From: Nitratireductor alexandrii
Lineage (GTDB): Bacteria > Pseudomonadota > Alphaproteobacteria > Rhizobiales > Rhizobiaceae
Direction: 5' to 3'
NCBI RefSeq assembly: GCF_004000215.1
Contig: NZ_RBVY01000002.1
Location: forward strand, 537,027-601,026
DNA: 64,000 nucleotides
Positions 1 through 8,831 of this stretch are shown in pieces. Position numbers and translations under genes: made by a program. Under the pieces are notes generated by a model. It was given only the letters and a program-made list of their open reading frames with translations, had not been told where the DNA came from and made no database searches. The stretch's first letter is position 1. Every line of letters begins with the position of its first letter.

Positions 1-1
1 C

Positions 2-2446
2 GGCAATCGTGAGCACGATCACTTCCAGGGCACTGACCATGACAGCGTGCTTGTCCGCTCGGTGCCCGCCAAAAAGATCAGGCTGGCCGAGGGCGAGGCG
101 CTGGTCGCCACCGTGTTCGACCTGTTCGTCGCCAATTACGGGCTCGATCGCGGCCTGAACGACAAAAGCTGCGCCACGTCCTACGACGACGACCAGCCCT
201 ATACCCCAGCCTGGGCCGAAAAGATCACCGGCGTGCCGCGCGCGCAGATCATCGCGGTGGCGCGCGAGTTCGCCGCCAACGCCGAAAAGACCAATGGCCG
301 GTCGATGGTCATTCTCGGCGCCGGCCTCAACCATTGGTACCACATGGACATGAACTACCGGGGGATCATCAATCTCCTGGTCATGTGCGGCTGCGTGGGC
401 CAGTCCGGTGGTGGCTGGAGCCATTATGTCGGCCAGGAGAAGCTGCGTCCTCAGACCGGCTGGCTGCCGCTTGCCTTCGGTCTCGACTGGGGCCGGCCGC
501 CACGGCAGATGAACTCGACCTCGTTCTTCTACGCCCATACCGATCAGTGGCGCTACGAGACGCTGAAGGTCGACGAGATTCTGTCGCCGACGGCGCCCGA
601 GGGTCCGTGGGACGGCACGCTGATCGACTACAATATCCGCGCCGAGCGCATGGGCTGGCTGCCCTCGGCACCACAGCTCAAGGCCAACCCGCTCGACATC
701 GCCGCCGCCGCTGCCAAGGCGAAGGAGGAGCCGAAGGACTATGTCGCCGCCCAACTCAAGGCCGGCACGCTGGAAATGGCCTGCGCGGATCCCGACGACG
801 AGGCCAACTGGCCGCGCAACCTGTTCGTCTGGCGGTCAAACCTGCTCGGCTCGTCGGGCAAGGGGCACGAATATTTCCTGAAACACCTGCTTGGCACCTC
901 GCACGGCCTGTTGGGCAAGGACCTCGGCGAGGAGGGCCGTCAGCGCGGCACCGATGTCGTGTGGCGCGACGAGGCGCCGGAAGGCAAGCTCGACCTTCTG
1001 GTCACGCTCGACTTCCGCATGTCCACCACCTGCGTCTATTCCGACATCGTGCTTCCGACCGCCACCTGGTACGAGAAGAACGACTTGAACACCTCCGACA
1101 TGCATCCGTTCATCCACCCGCTCACGAGTGCGGCCGACCCGGCCTGGGAGGCCCGCAGCGACTGGGACATTTTTAAGGGCATCGCCAAGGCGTTTTCCGA
1201 GGTCGCGCCGGAAGTGCTCGGCGTGGAAAAGGATGTCGTTCTGGTGCCGATCCTGCACGACACACCGGGCGAGCTCGCCCAGCCGTTCGACGTCAGGGAC
1301 TGGAAGAAGGGCGAGGTGGATCCTGTCCCCGGCAGGACCATGCCGGCGGTTGCCGTGGTCGAGCGCGACTATCCCAATCTCTACAAGCGCTTCACCGCGC
1401 TCGGGCCGCTGATGGACACGCTCGGAAACGGCGGCAAGGGCATCTCGTGGAACACCGAGCACGAGGTCGAACTGCTCGGCCGTCTCAACGGTGTCGTCAC
1501 GGAGGAGGGCGCCACGAAGGGCCGCCCGCGCATCGACAGCGACATCGACGCGACCGAGGTGATCCTGTCGCTGGCGCCCGAAACCAATGGCGAGGTGGCG
1601 GTCAAGGCCTGGGAGGCGCTGTCGGCCAATACCGGCCGCGACCATTCCCATCTGGCGGTGCCGAAGGAAGACGAGAAGATCCGCTTCCGCGACATCGTCG
1701 CCCAGCCGCGCAAGATCATCTCCTCGCCGACCTGGTCGGGGCTTGAATCGGAAAAAGTCTGCTACAATGCCGGCTACACCAATGTCCACGAGTTGATCCC
1801 GTGGCGCACGCTGTCCGGTCGCCAGCAGCTCTACCAGGATCATCTGTGGATGCGCGCGTTCGGCGAGGCGTTGTGCGTCTACCGGCCGCCCATCGACACC
1901 AAGACGATCAATCCGGTCATCGAGGCCAAGTCGAACGGCAAGCCGCAGGTGGTGCTGAATTTCATCACGCCGCACCAGAAATGGGGCATCCACTCCACCT
2001 ATTCCGACAATCTGATGATGCTGACGCTGAACCGCGGCGGCCCGGTGGTGTGGATCTCGGAGGTGGACGCGGCCAAGGCCGGCCTCGTCGACAATGACTG
2101 GGTCGAGGTCTTCAACGCCAACGGCGCCATCGTCGCCCGGGTGGTCGTGTCGCAGCGCATGAAGGAAGGCACGATCTTCATGTATCACGCCCAGGAGAAG
2201 ATCGTGAACACGCCGGGGTCGCAGATCACCGGCCAGCGCGGCGGCATCCACAATTCGGTGACCCGCGCCATCACCAAGCCGACCCACATGATCGGCGGCT
2301 ACGCCCACCAGGCCTACGGCTTCAACTATTACGGCACGGTCGGTTCCAACCGCGACGAGTTCGTTGTCGTGCACAAGCTGGACAAGGTCGACTGGCTCGA
2401 AGGCCCGTACGTTGAACCCGCTGCACACAAGGAGGCGGCAGAATGA
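2..2446 (+). CDS. narG: Respiratory nitrate reductase alpha subunit (5' end outside window)
   Basis: Catalytic subunit of the membrane-bound quinol:nitrate oxidoreductase. It reduces nitrate to nitrite at a Mo-bis-MGD centre on the cytoplasmic side. The frame is open from base 2, so the start codon and roughly the first third of the protein, including the FS0 cluster ligands and the molybdenum ligand, lie beyond the left edge. About 814 residues are visible and follow Escherichia coli NarG closely from memory: GLNHWYHMDMNYRG, CGCVGQSGGGW and the C-terminal GTVGSNRDEFVVV are all present. A GTG at 47 is in frame but is internal. The stop overlaps the narH start (ATGA), which implies translational coupling in a narGHJI operon. 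Confidence 0.97.
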   Translation, partial: GNREHDHFQGTDHDSVLVRSVPAKKIRLAEGEALVATVFDLFVANYGLDRGLNDKSCATSYDDDQPYTPAWAEKITGVPRAQIIAVAREFAANAEKTNGRSMVILGAGLNHWYHMDMNYRGIINLLVMCGCVGQSGGGWSHYVGQEKLRPQTGWLPLAFGLDWGRPPRQMNSTSFFYAHTDQWRYETLKVDEILSPTAPEGPWDGTLIDYNIRAERMGWLPSAPQLKANPLDIAAAAAKAKEEPKDYVAAQLKAGTLEMACADPDDEANWPRNLFVWRSNLLGSSGKGHEYFLKHLLGTSHGLLGKDLGEEGRQRGTDVVWRDEAPEGKLDLLVTLDFRMSTTCVYSDIVLPTATWYEKNDLNTSDMHPFIHPLTSAADPAWEARSDWDIFKGIAKAFSEVAPEVLGVEKDVVLVPILHDTPGELAQPFDVRDWKKGEVDPVPGRTMPAVAVVERDYPNLYKRFTALGPLMDTLGNGGKGISWNTEHEVELLGRLNGVVTEEGATKGRPRIDSDIDATEVILSLAPETNGEVAVKAWEALSANTGRDHSHLAVPKEDEKIRFRDIVAQPRKIISSPTWSGLESEKVCYNAGYTNVHELIPWRTLSGRQQLYQDHLWMRAFGEALCVYRPPIDTKTINPVIEAKSNGKPQVVLNFITPHQKWGIHSTYSDNLMMLTLNRGGPVVWISEVDAAKAGLVDNDWVEVFNANGAIVARVVVSQRMKEGTIFMYHAQEKIVNTPGSQITGQRGGIHNSVTRAITKPTHMIGGYAHQAYGFNYYGTVGSNRDEFVVVHKLDKVDWLEGPYVEPAAHKEAAE

Positions 2447-3981
2447 AAGTTCGTGCGCAAATCGGCATGGTGCTCAATCTCGACAAATGCATCGGCTGTC
2501 ACACCTGTTCGGTCACCTGCAAGAATGTGTGGACCAATCGAGAGGGCGTCGAATACGCCTGGTTCAACAATGTCGAGACCAAGCCGGGCATCGGTTATCC
2601 CAAGGAATGGGAAAACCAGAAGAAGTGGAACGGCGGCTGGACGCGCAAGGCGAACGGCAAGATCGAGCCGAAAATGGGCGCCAAATGGCGCATCCTGGCG
2701 AAAATCTTCGCCAATCCGGACCTGCCGGAGATCGACGACTATTACGAGCCGTTCGACTTCGACTATGGCCACCTGCAAACGGCCGGCGAAAGCCGGGCCT
2801 CGCCGACCGCGCGTCCGCGTTCGCAGATCACCGGCGAGCGGATGGAAAAGATCGAATGGGGCCCCAACTGGGAGGAAATCCTCGGCGGCGAGTTTTCCAA
2901 GCGGTCTGTCGACACCAATTTCGAAGGCGTCGAGAAGGAGATCTACGGCGAGTTCGAAAACACCTTCATGATGTATCTGCCGAGGCTGTGCGAGCACTGC
3001 CTCAACCCGACCTGCGTGGCGGCCTGTCCCTCTGGTGCGATCTACAAGCGCGAGGATGACGGCATCGTCCTGATCGACCAGGAAAAATGTCGGGGCTGGC
3101 GCATGTGCGTCTCCGGCTGCCCCTACAAGAAGATCTACTACAACTGGTCGTCGGGCAAATCCGAGAAATGCGTGTTCTGCTATCCGCGCATCGAGGCCGG
3201 GCAGCCGACCGTGTGTTCGGAGACCTGCGTCGGGCGCATCCGCTATCTCGGCGTCGTGCTCTACGACGCCGACCGCATCGCCGAGGCCGCCTCGACGGCC
3301 GACGAGCGTGATCTCTACGAAGAACAGCTGAAAGTCTTTCTCGACCCCAACGATCCGGCCGTGATCGCCCAGGCGCGCGCGGACGGCGTTCCCGATGCTT
3401 GGCTGGAGGCCGCCAGGAAATCGCCGGTCTACAAGATGGCGATGGACTGGAAGGTCGCCTTTCCGCTGCACCCCGAATACCGGACCCTGCCGATGGTCTG
3501 GTACATCCCGCCGCTTTCTCCGCTTCAGTCGGCGGCGGAGGCCGGCAAGATCGGCCTCGACGGCGCCATGCCGGACGTCCGCTCGCTGCGCATTCCGGTC
3601 CGTTATCTCGCCAATTTGCTCACCGCGGGCAAGGAGGCGCCCGTCGTCTCGGCGCTCGAGCGCATGCTTGCCATGCGCGCCTATATGCGCGCCAAAACGG
3701 TCGACGGCGTCATCGACGAGGCCGTCGCCGACAAGGTCGGCCTGACGGGAGAGATGATCGAGGAGATGTACCACGTGATGGCGATCGCCAATTACGAGGA
3801 CCGCTTCGTCATCCCGACCTCGCATCGCGAGGTTTCCGAGGATGCCTACGACGTGCGCGGTTCCTGCGGCTTCTCCTTCGGCAATGGCTGTTCGGGCGGG
3901 TCCAGCGAGACCGATTTGTTCGGCGCCAAGCGCACGCGCACCGTGCAGACGCCGACCGACCTTTTCAAGGAGCGGGTGTGA
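2443..3981 (+). CDS. narH: Respiratory nitrate reductase beta subunit
   Basis: Iron-sulfur electron-transfer subunit between NarI haem and NarG; 512 aa, the usual family length. All four cluster motifs are visible: C16/C19/C22/C26, C183/C186/C191/C195, C216/C222/C226 with W219 in place of a fourth Cys, and C243/C246/C258/C262. The Trp marks the 3Fe-4S site typical of NarH (CRGWRMC), so one 3Fe-4S and three 4Fe-4S clusters are expected. The start ATG overlaps the narG stop and is preceded by a good ribosome site (AAGGAGG). The stop TGA shares one base with the narJ start. Confidence 0.97.
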   Translation: MKVRAQIGMVLNLDKCIGCHTCSVTCKNVWTNREGVEYAWFNNVETKPGIGYPKEWENQKKWNGGWTRKANGKIEPKMGAKWRILAKIFANPDLPEIDDYYEPFDFDYGHLQTAGESRASPTARPRSQITGERMEKIEWGPNWEEILGGEFSKRSVDTNFEGVEKEIYGEFENTFMMYLPRLCEHCLNPTCVAACPSGAIYKREDDGIVLIDQEKCRGWRMCVSGCPYKKIYYNWSSGKSEKCVFCYPRIEAGQPTVCSETCVGRIRYLGVVLYDADRIAEAASTADERDLYEEQLKVFLDPNDPAVIAQARADGVPDAWLEAARKSPVYKMAMDWKVAFPLHPEYRTLPMVWYIPPLSPLQSAAEAGKIGLDGAMPDVRSLRIPVRYLANLLTAGKEAPVVSALERMLAMRAYMRAKTVDGVIDEAVADKVGLTGEMIEEMYHVMAIANYEDRFVIPTSHREVSEDAYDVRGSCGFSFGNGCSGGSSETDLFGAKRTRTVQTPTDLFKERV

Positions 3982-4691
3982 TGAACAAGACCCTCAAGAT
4001 CGTCTCGCTGCTGCTCGCCTATCCGAGCGCCGAACTGCACGCGGCTTTGCCCGAACTGAAGGCGGCGTTGGGCGAGGCCGGCCTCGACGCCAGGCGCGGC
4101 CGGTTGCTCGAACGTCTCATCGACGACCTCGCCGCGTGCGACCTCTACGACGCCCAGGAGCGTTACGTCTTCCTGTTCGACCGGACCCGCTCGCTGTCGC
4201 TTCATCTGTTCGAGCACGTGCACGGCGAAAGCCGCGACCGCGGCCAGGCCATGGTCGACCTGATGGCCATGTACGAGGCCGACGGTTTCGAGATCGATGC
4301 GAAGGAATTGCCCGACTACCTGCCTTTGTTCCTGGAATATCTGTCGGTCAAGCCGGCCGACGAGGCGGGGGAGCTGCTCGGCCAGACGGCGCATATCCTT
4401 ACGGTGCTGCGCGAGCGGCTGAAGAAGCGCAAATCGATCTACGCCAATGCCTTCGCCGTTCTGGAGGCGCTGACGCGGGCAAAGCCGGATGCCGGGCTCA
4501 CCCGTGACCTTCTGGCGATGCCGGAGGACGACCCGGCCGATCTGGAGGCGCTCGACCGCGTCTGGGAGGAGGAGGCCGTCACCTTCGGCGGCAATGCCGG
4601 CGAGGGCGCCTGCGGCCCCGACCGGCTGCAACGCCAGGTCCGGGCCGCGCGCCGCAATCCCGCCGGCGCGCCGCAAGCGCCGAACGCCTGA
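3981..4691 (+). CDS. narJ: Nitrate reductase molybdenum-cofactor assembly chaperone
   Basis: Dedicated cytoplasmic chaperone that binds apo-NarG, helps insert the molybdenum cofactor and FeS cluster, and delays membrane docking to NarI. It is not part of the mature enzyme. The product is 236 aa, the length of E. coli NarJ, with a helical TorD/NarJ-like core including the acidic ELPDYLPLFLEYLS segment characteristic of NarJ. The start overlaps the last base of narH and the stop is 12 bases before narI, so the gene sits inside a tight operon. Confidence 0.95.
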   Translation: MNKTLKIVSLLLAYPSAELHAALPELKAALGEAGLDARRGRLLERLIDDLAACDLYDAQERYVFLFDRTRSLSLHLFEHVHGESRDRGQAMVDLMAMYEADGFEIDAKELPDYLPLFLEYLSVKPADEAGELLGQTAHILTVLRERLKKRKSIYANAFAVLEALTRAKPDAGLTRDLLAMPEDDPADLEALDRVWEEEAVTFGGNAGEGACGPDRLQRQVRAARRNPAGAPQAPNA

Positions 4692-4703
4692 GAGGAAACC
4701 GCC

Positions 4704-5423
4704 ATGCCTGATTTCTTCAACACGCTGCTTTTCGGGATCTATCCCTATATCGCGCTTGCGGTGCTGATCCTGGGCACCGTCGTGCGCTACGACCGCGAAC
4801 CCTACACGTGGCGGTCCGGCTCTTCGCAATTGCTGCGCCGCAAGCAGCTCGTCTGGGGCTCGGTGCTGTTTCATGTCGGCGTTCTGGTGATCTTTTTCGG
4901 TCACCTGTTCGGGCTGTTGACCCCGATCGCCATCTTCGACGCGCTTGGCATCAGCCACGGCGCCAAGCAGCTGCTGGCCATCGTCGCCGGCGGCGTCGCC
5001 GGCATCATGGCGATTGTCGGCGCGACGCTGCTCGTCCACCGCCGCCTGTTCGATGCGCGCGTGCGCGCCGCGTCGAGCCCGACTGACACCATGATCATCG
5101 TGCTTTTGTGGATCCAGCTCGCGCTCGGCCTGCTGACGATCCCGGTCTCGCTGCAGCATCTCGACGGCGAGGAGATGGTGAAATTCATGAACTGGGCGCA
5201 GGGCATCTTCACTTTCAACGGCGCCGCGTCGGGTTACGTCGCCGATGCCTCCATCATCTTCAAGCTTCACCTGGTGCTCGGCCTGACGATCCTGCTTTTG
5301 TTCCCGTTCACGCGCCTGGTGCACATGCTGAGCGTCCCGCTGCGCTATCTGTGGCGGCCGGGTTACCAGGTGGTGCGCGAGCGCAACCGCCGCGCGGCCC
5401 AGACGCGCCTACCCGCGGAGTGA
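4704..5423 (+). CDS. narI: Respiratory nitrate reductase gamma subunit (cytochrome b)
   Basis: Membrane anchor that oxidises quinol at the periplasmic side and passes electrons through two b haems to NarH. The 239-aa product has five predicted membrane segments. Four histidines sit where the E. coli haem ligands are (H56, H66, H187, H205 there): H57, H67, H189 and H207 here. The start follows a GAGAGGAAACC ribosome site. The next gene begins four bases after the stop. Confidence 0.96.
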   Translation: MPDFFNTLLFGIYPYIALAVLILGTVVRYDREPYTWRSGSSQLLRRKQLVWGSVLFHVGVLVIFFGHLFGLLTPIAIFDALGISHGAKQLLAIVAGGVAGIMAIVGATLLVHRRLFDARVRAASSPTDTMIIVLLWIQLALGLLTIPVSLQHLDGEEMVKFMNWAQGIFTFNGAASGYVADASIIFKLHLVLGLTILLLFPFTRLVHMLSVPLRYLWRPGYQVVRERNRRAAQTRLPAE

Positions 5424-5426
5424 ACC

Positions 5427-6335
5427 ATGACGACGCTTTATCGCAATCCCTCGCTCGACAAGCCGGAGACGGCCCAGGACGGCGGCTACACCAGCTACCG
5501 CGAGCCCGACACGCGGGTTCCGCCCAAGGCCGCGCCGGTCATCGCTGAGATCGCCGTCAACAGTGTCGCGATCCCCGAAAACGATGTTTTGGCCGAGGCG
5601 CAGAACCATCCGGCCGAAAATCCGGGCGCCGCCCTGCGCGCCGCCGCCGAGGCGCTGGTGGTGCGCGAACTGCTCTGGCAGGAGGCGCAGCGCCTCGGGC
5701 TCGACAGCGCGCCCCGGCGCGACGAGGCCGGTCGGGCCGAGACGGCGCGCGATGCCGCCATCCGCGTCCTGATCGAGCGCGAGGTCCAGGCGCCAAGCGC
5801 CTCGGCCGCGGAATGCCGGCGCTATTATGAACGGCATCCAGAGAAGTTCGTCACGCCAACGCTGCTGGAGGCCCGTCACATCCTTGTCGCCGCGCCGCCA
5901 AACGACCGCGAGGCCCGTGCCGCCGCGCGCGGCCGCGCGGAGGCGTTGTGCGCGGCGCTTGGCGAGGAGCCGGCGCGGTTCGCGGTCCTGGCCGCCGAGC
6001 ATTCCGATTGTCCGTCGCGCCAGCAAGATGGCAATCTCGGCCAGCTGACGCGCGGCAGCACGGTGGCCGAGTTCGAAGAGGCCGCGGCGGACATGCGCGA
6101 GGGCGAGATCTCGGCCGCGCCGGTGGAAAGCCGTTTCGGCTTCCACGTCATCGCCCTCGACCGGCGCATCGAGGGCGAGGCGCTGCCCTTTGAGGCGGTC
6201 GCCGAGCGCATCGCCGCCTGGCTCGAGGCCTCTTCCTGGTCGAAGGCGGTATCGCACTATATCGCCGTGCTGGCCGGACAGGCTGAACTGCGCGGCATCG
6301 CCTTGAACGCGGCCGAGGGACCGTTGCTTCAATAG
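5427..6335 (+). CDS. PpiC-type (parvulin) peptidyl-prolyl isomerase, nar-linked
   Basis: 302-aa parvulin-fold protein. The C-terminal half has the family pattern EARHILVA, FAVLAAEHSDCPS, GNLGQLTRG and FGFHVIALDRR (about residues 145-250). The first 40 residues are polar and show no signal peptide or membrane segment, unlike SurA or PrsA, so a cytoplasmic location is inferred. It starts four bases after narI and ends 10 bases before the hemerythrin-like gene, so it is very probably co-transcribed with narGHJI. A folding role in nitrate reductase assembly is likely from context but is not shown by sequence. Confidence 0.87.
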   Translation: MTTLYRNPSLDKPETAQDGGYTSYREPDTRVPPKAAPVIAEIAVNSVAIPENDVLAEAQNHPAENPGAALRAAAEALVVRELLWQEAQRLGLDSAPRRDEAGRAETARDAAIRVLIEREVQAPSASAAECRRYYERHPEKFVTPTLLEARHILVAAPPNDREARAAARGRAEALCAALGEEPARFAVLAAEHSDCPSRQQDGNLGQLTRGSTVAEFEEAAADMREGEISAAPVESRFGFHVIALDRRIEGEALPFEAVAERIAAWLEASSWSKAVSHYIAVLAGQAELRGIALNAAEGPLLQ

Positions 6336-6345
6336 GGAGGACGCA

Positions 6346-6924
6346 ATGGACACGCATGACGAATCCTTGCGCATGGCGTTGGAAACGCTGGCATCGCCGC
6401 CCCCGGCGGACCAGCTTGCCGCGCCGCTGGACTATCTGTTCGCCGAACATTTCCGCCAGCGCATATTGTGTTGGATGGTCGACCGCGTCGCCGACGCGCC
6501 CGAAACGGACCGCGCGTGCGCGGGCGCCATCCTGCGCTTCCTGCGCGAGGATTTCGGCATCCATGTGCTCGACGAGGAGGAGGATTTGTTTCCGCTGATA
6601 CGCCGGCGGGCCGAGCCGGAGGATCGCGTCGAGGATGTGCTGGACGAACTGAGCCAGGAGCACGCCTCCGACCATCTTGACGCGACGGCCATCGTCGCGG
6701 GGCTTTCGGCGCCGCGGACCACGCGCCTCGCCGCGGCCTTCCGTGGCCTGCTGCATCGCTTCGCGGCCAATGAGCGCCGGCATCTGATCGTGGAGAACGC
6801 GATCGTCCTGCCCCTCGCCCGCGCGCGGCTGACCCTTGACGATTTGGGCAGTCTCGGGCGGCGCATGGCGGCGCGCCGCGGCGTCGACTATCCGCAAAAT
6901 GCAGGTGCCGCGCGGCCTGCCTGA
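6346..6924 (+). CDS. Hemerythrin-like (HHE) domain protein
   Basis: 192-aa all-helical protein of the hemerythrin HHE class. Likely di-iron ligands are visible in the expected order and spacing: H35, H73 with E77, H106 with H110, and H146 with E150. The start follows an AGGGAGGACGC ribosome site 10 bases after the PpiC gene. In other bacteria such proteins take part in nitric-oxide or oxygen sensing, or in FeS repair under nitrosative stress. Since nitrate respiration makes nitrite and traces of NO, a protective or sensing role next to narGHJI is plausible but inferred. The true substrate is not evident. Confidence 0.8.
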   Translation: MDTHDESLRMALETLASPPPADQLAAPLDYLFAEHFRQRILCWMVDRVADAPETDRACAGAILRFLREDFGIHVLDEEEDLFPLIRRRAEPEDRVEDVLDELSQEHASDHLDATAIVAGLSAPRTTRLAAAFRGLLHRFAANERRHLIVENAIVLPLARARLTLDDLGSLGRRMAARRGVDYPQNAGAARPA

Positions 6925-6928
6925 CCGC

Positions 6929-6952
6929 GATGTCCGCCGGGCGGCGGACATC
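6929..6952. terminator. Perfect 10-bp hairpin after the hemerythrin-like gene
   Basis: GATGTCCGCC and GGCGGACATC pair over ten bases around a GGGC loop, five bases after the stop codon. There is only a weak T-rich tail, so this may be a weak intrinsic terminator, an RNA-stabilising stem at the end of the nar transcript, or both. Confidence 0.5.
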
Positions 6953-7002
6953 TGTCTTGCCGCTCGACCGTCGACCGGCGCAATCGCCTGAGGAGACCTG
7001 CC

Positions 7003-7545
7003 ATGACCGATCAGACCATTGCTGTCGCCGCGGTCCGGTTCGCGGCCGGCGAACACATCGACGACCTGCTCGAAAGCGTCGCCCGTGCCGTCGGGGCGCG
7101 CGGCTTCCGGGTGGCGGGGTACCTGCAGCGCGAGACGCCGGACGGGCCGGGCTGCTGTGGGGTGACGTATCTGGAAGACCTCGCCGGCGGCGCGCGCACA
7201 CGCCTGTCCCAGCCGCTCGGCGCCGGCGCGCGCGGCTGTCGCCTCGATCCGCAGGCGCTTGCCGAGGCCGCCTGCCGGCTGGAGGCGACGATCGGCCCGC
7301 GGACCGACCTCGTCGTGCTGAACCGCTTCGGCAAGGCGGAAGCCGATGGGCACGGATTTCGCGACGTGATCGCGGCCGCCTGCGAGCTCGGCGTACCGGT
7401 GCTGACGGCCGTACGCGAGCCATATCGGCCGGTCTGGAACGCGTTCACGGACGGCCTCGGCGCGCTGCTTTCGCCCGAGCCTGCCGGGGTCGCGCGCTGG
7501 GCGCTGGACACCGTCCGCGCCCGCCGGTCGCCGCGCGCCGCCTGA
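7003..7545 (+). CDS. DUF2478 family protein
   Basis: 180-aa soluble protein resembling DUF2478, a family of small NTPase-like proteins often found near molybdenum or nitrate metabolism genes; no function is established. Visible features are an N-terminal beta-strand region (IAVAAVRFAAGEHIDDLL), a conserved-looking CCGV motif near residue 47, and a LVVLNRFGKAEADGHGFRD block near 105 where the family has a nucleotide-fold core. The start follows a GAGGAGACCTGCC ribosome site. It lies 78 bases downstream of the hemerythrin-like gene, past a hairpin, so it may have its own promoter. A link to Moco or nitrate metabolism is an inference from position. Confidence 0.7.
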   Translation: MTDQTIAVAAVRFAAGEHIDDLLESVARAVGARGFRVAGYLQRETPDGPGCCGVTYLEDLAGGARTRLSQPLGAGARGCRLDPQALAEAACRLEATIGPRTDLVVLNRFGKAEADGHGFRDVIAAACELGVPVLTAVREPYRPVWNAFTDGLGALLSPEPAGVARWALDTVRARRSPRAA

Positions 7546-7683
7546 CGCCTTGCCGGCCGCCGATCCCGTCCCGACCCGTCTCCGGGCGCGATCCCGCCGC
7601 CGCGCTGGCGAACCCGGCTTGCGGCTGCTATAGCGGCTGCGATCGCACGCAAGCCCGTCGTCGACGGGACAAAACTTGGAAAC

Positions 7684-8688
7684 ATGCCAGCGACTATGAA
7701 AGCTGCCGGCCAAAAACTCGCCATCGCGCCGATGATGGAGTGGACGGATCGTCATTGCCGCTATTTGCACCGGCAACTGACCCGCCGCACCGCGCTCTAC
7801 ACCGAAATGGTGGTGGCCGATGCGGTTCTGCACGGCGAGCGGACGCGGCTGCTCGGGTTCGATCCCGCCGAGCACCCCGTCGCCCTGCAGCTCGGCGGCG
7901 CGCAGCCGCAAAAACTCGCCGAAGCGGCCGCGATCGCGGCCGGGTTCGGCTATGACGAGGTCAACCTCAATGTCGGCTGCCCGTCCGACCGCGTCCAGTC
8001 GGGCACGTTCGGCGCCTGTCTGATGAAGGAGCCGGCGCTGGTCGGCGCCTGTGTGGCGGCCATGAAGGCGGCCTGCGCCGTGCCGGTGACGGTCAAATGC
8101 CGGCTCGGCGTCGACGACCAGGACACAGGCCCCGCGCTCGACGCGCTCGCCGATGCCGTCTTTGCCGCGGGTGCCGACGCGCTGTGGGTGCACGCCCGCA
8201 AGGCCTGGCTGAAGGGGCTGAGCCCGAAGGAAAACCGCGACGTGCCGCCGCTCGACTATGCGCGCGTCTACCGCCTCAAGCAGCGCCTGCCCGACCGTTT
8301 CATCGGCATCAATGGCGGCATCGCCACGCTGGACGAGGCCTCGGCGCATCTTTGCCATGTCGACGGCGTCATGCTCGGCCGCGCCGCCTATCACCAGCCC
8401 GCCCTGCTGGCCGAGGCCGACCGGCTGATCTTCGGCGAGACGCGCGCGCCGGTCGCGCTCGGCGACGTCGTGGCCGCCATGGCCCGCTACGCGGCCGCCC
8501 ATATCGACGGCGGCGGCCGGCTCGCCCATGTCACCCGCCACATGGTCGGCCTGTGCCACGGCCTGCCGGGGGCGCGCCGTTTCAGGCAGATCCTGTCGAG
8601 CGAGGCCACCCGGCCGGGCGCCGGCCCCGAGGTGCTGTTGCGCGCCTTCGCCGCCGTCGACCGGGAGGCGGCCGACAAGGCCGCCTGA
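7684..8688 (+). CDS. dusA: tRNA-dihydrouridine(20/20a) synthase
   Basis: FMN-dependent enzyme that reduces U20/U20a in the tRNA D-loop using NADPH. The 334-aa TIM-barrel protein shows the DusA signature AIAPMMEWTDRHCR near the N-terminus, the NVGCPS motif with the catalytic cysteine at about residue 99, and the HARKAWLKGLSPKENR segment typical of the DusA branch. Two in-frame ATGs (7684 and 7696) are possible starts. The downstream one is closer to the usual family N-terminus, so the first four residues are uncertain. Confidence 0.94.
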   Translation: MPATMKAAGQKLAIAPMMEWTDRHCRYLHRQLTRRTALYTEMVVADAVLHGERTRLLGFDPAEHPVALQLGGAQPQKLAEAAAIAAGFGYDEVNLNVGCPSDRVQSGTFGACLMKEPALVGACVAAMKAACAVPVTVKCRLGVDDQDTGPALDALADAVFAAGADALWVHARKAWLKGLSPKENRDVPPLDYARVYRLKQRLPDRFIGINGGIATLDEASAHLCHVDGVMLGRAAYHQPALLAEADRLIFGETRAPVALGDVVAAMARYAAAHIDGGGRLAHVTRHMVGLCHGLPGARRFRQILSSEATRPGAGPEVLLRAFAAVDREAADKAA

Positions 8689-8831
8689 GCCGCGCGCTTG
8701 CCGACCGAAACCCGCCGATGCCGCCCGTGCCGCTTCGTGGCCCGGGCCCCGCAGGCCGAGAGGCCGGCGAAGGCGACAACGCTATTTTGGATCGCGGCCC
8801 GCGCGGCTGGACGATCGCACGGAGACTGCGC

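Noticed and set aside
836..2428. Long open frame on the minus strand inside narG
   Set aside because: It overlaps a well-conserved gene, and its translation resembles no family; such antisense frames are common at this GC content.
2329..3825. Long minus-strand frame inside narH
   Set aside because: NarH's cysteine motifs and length leave no doubt about the coding strand, and the translation looks like composition only.
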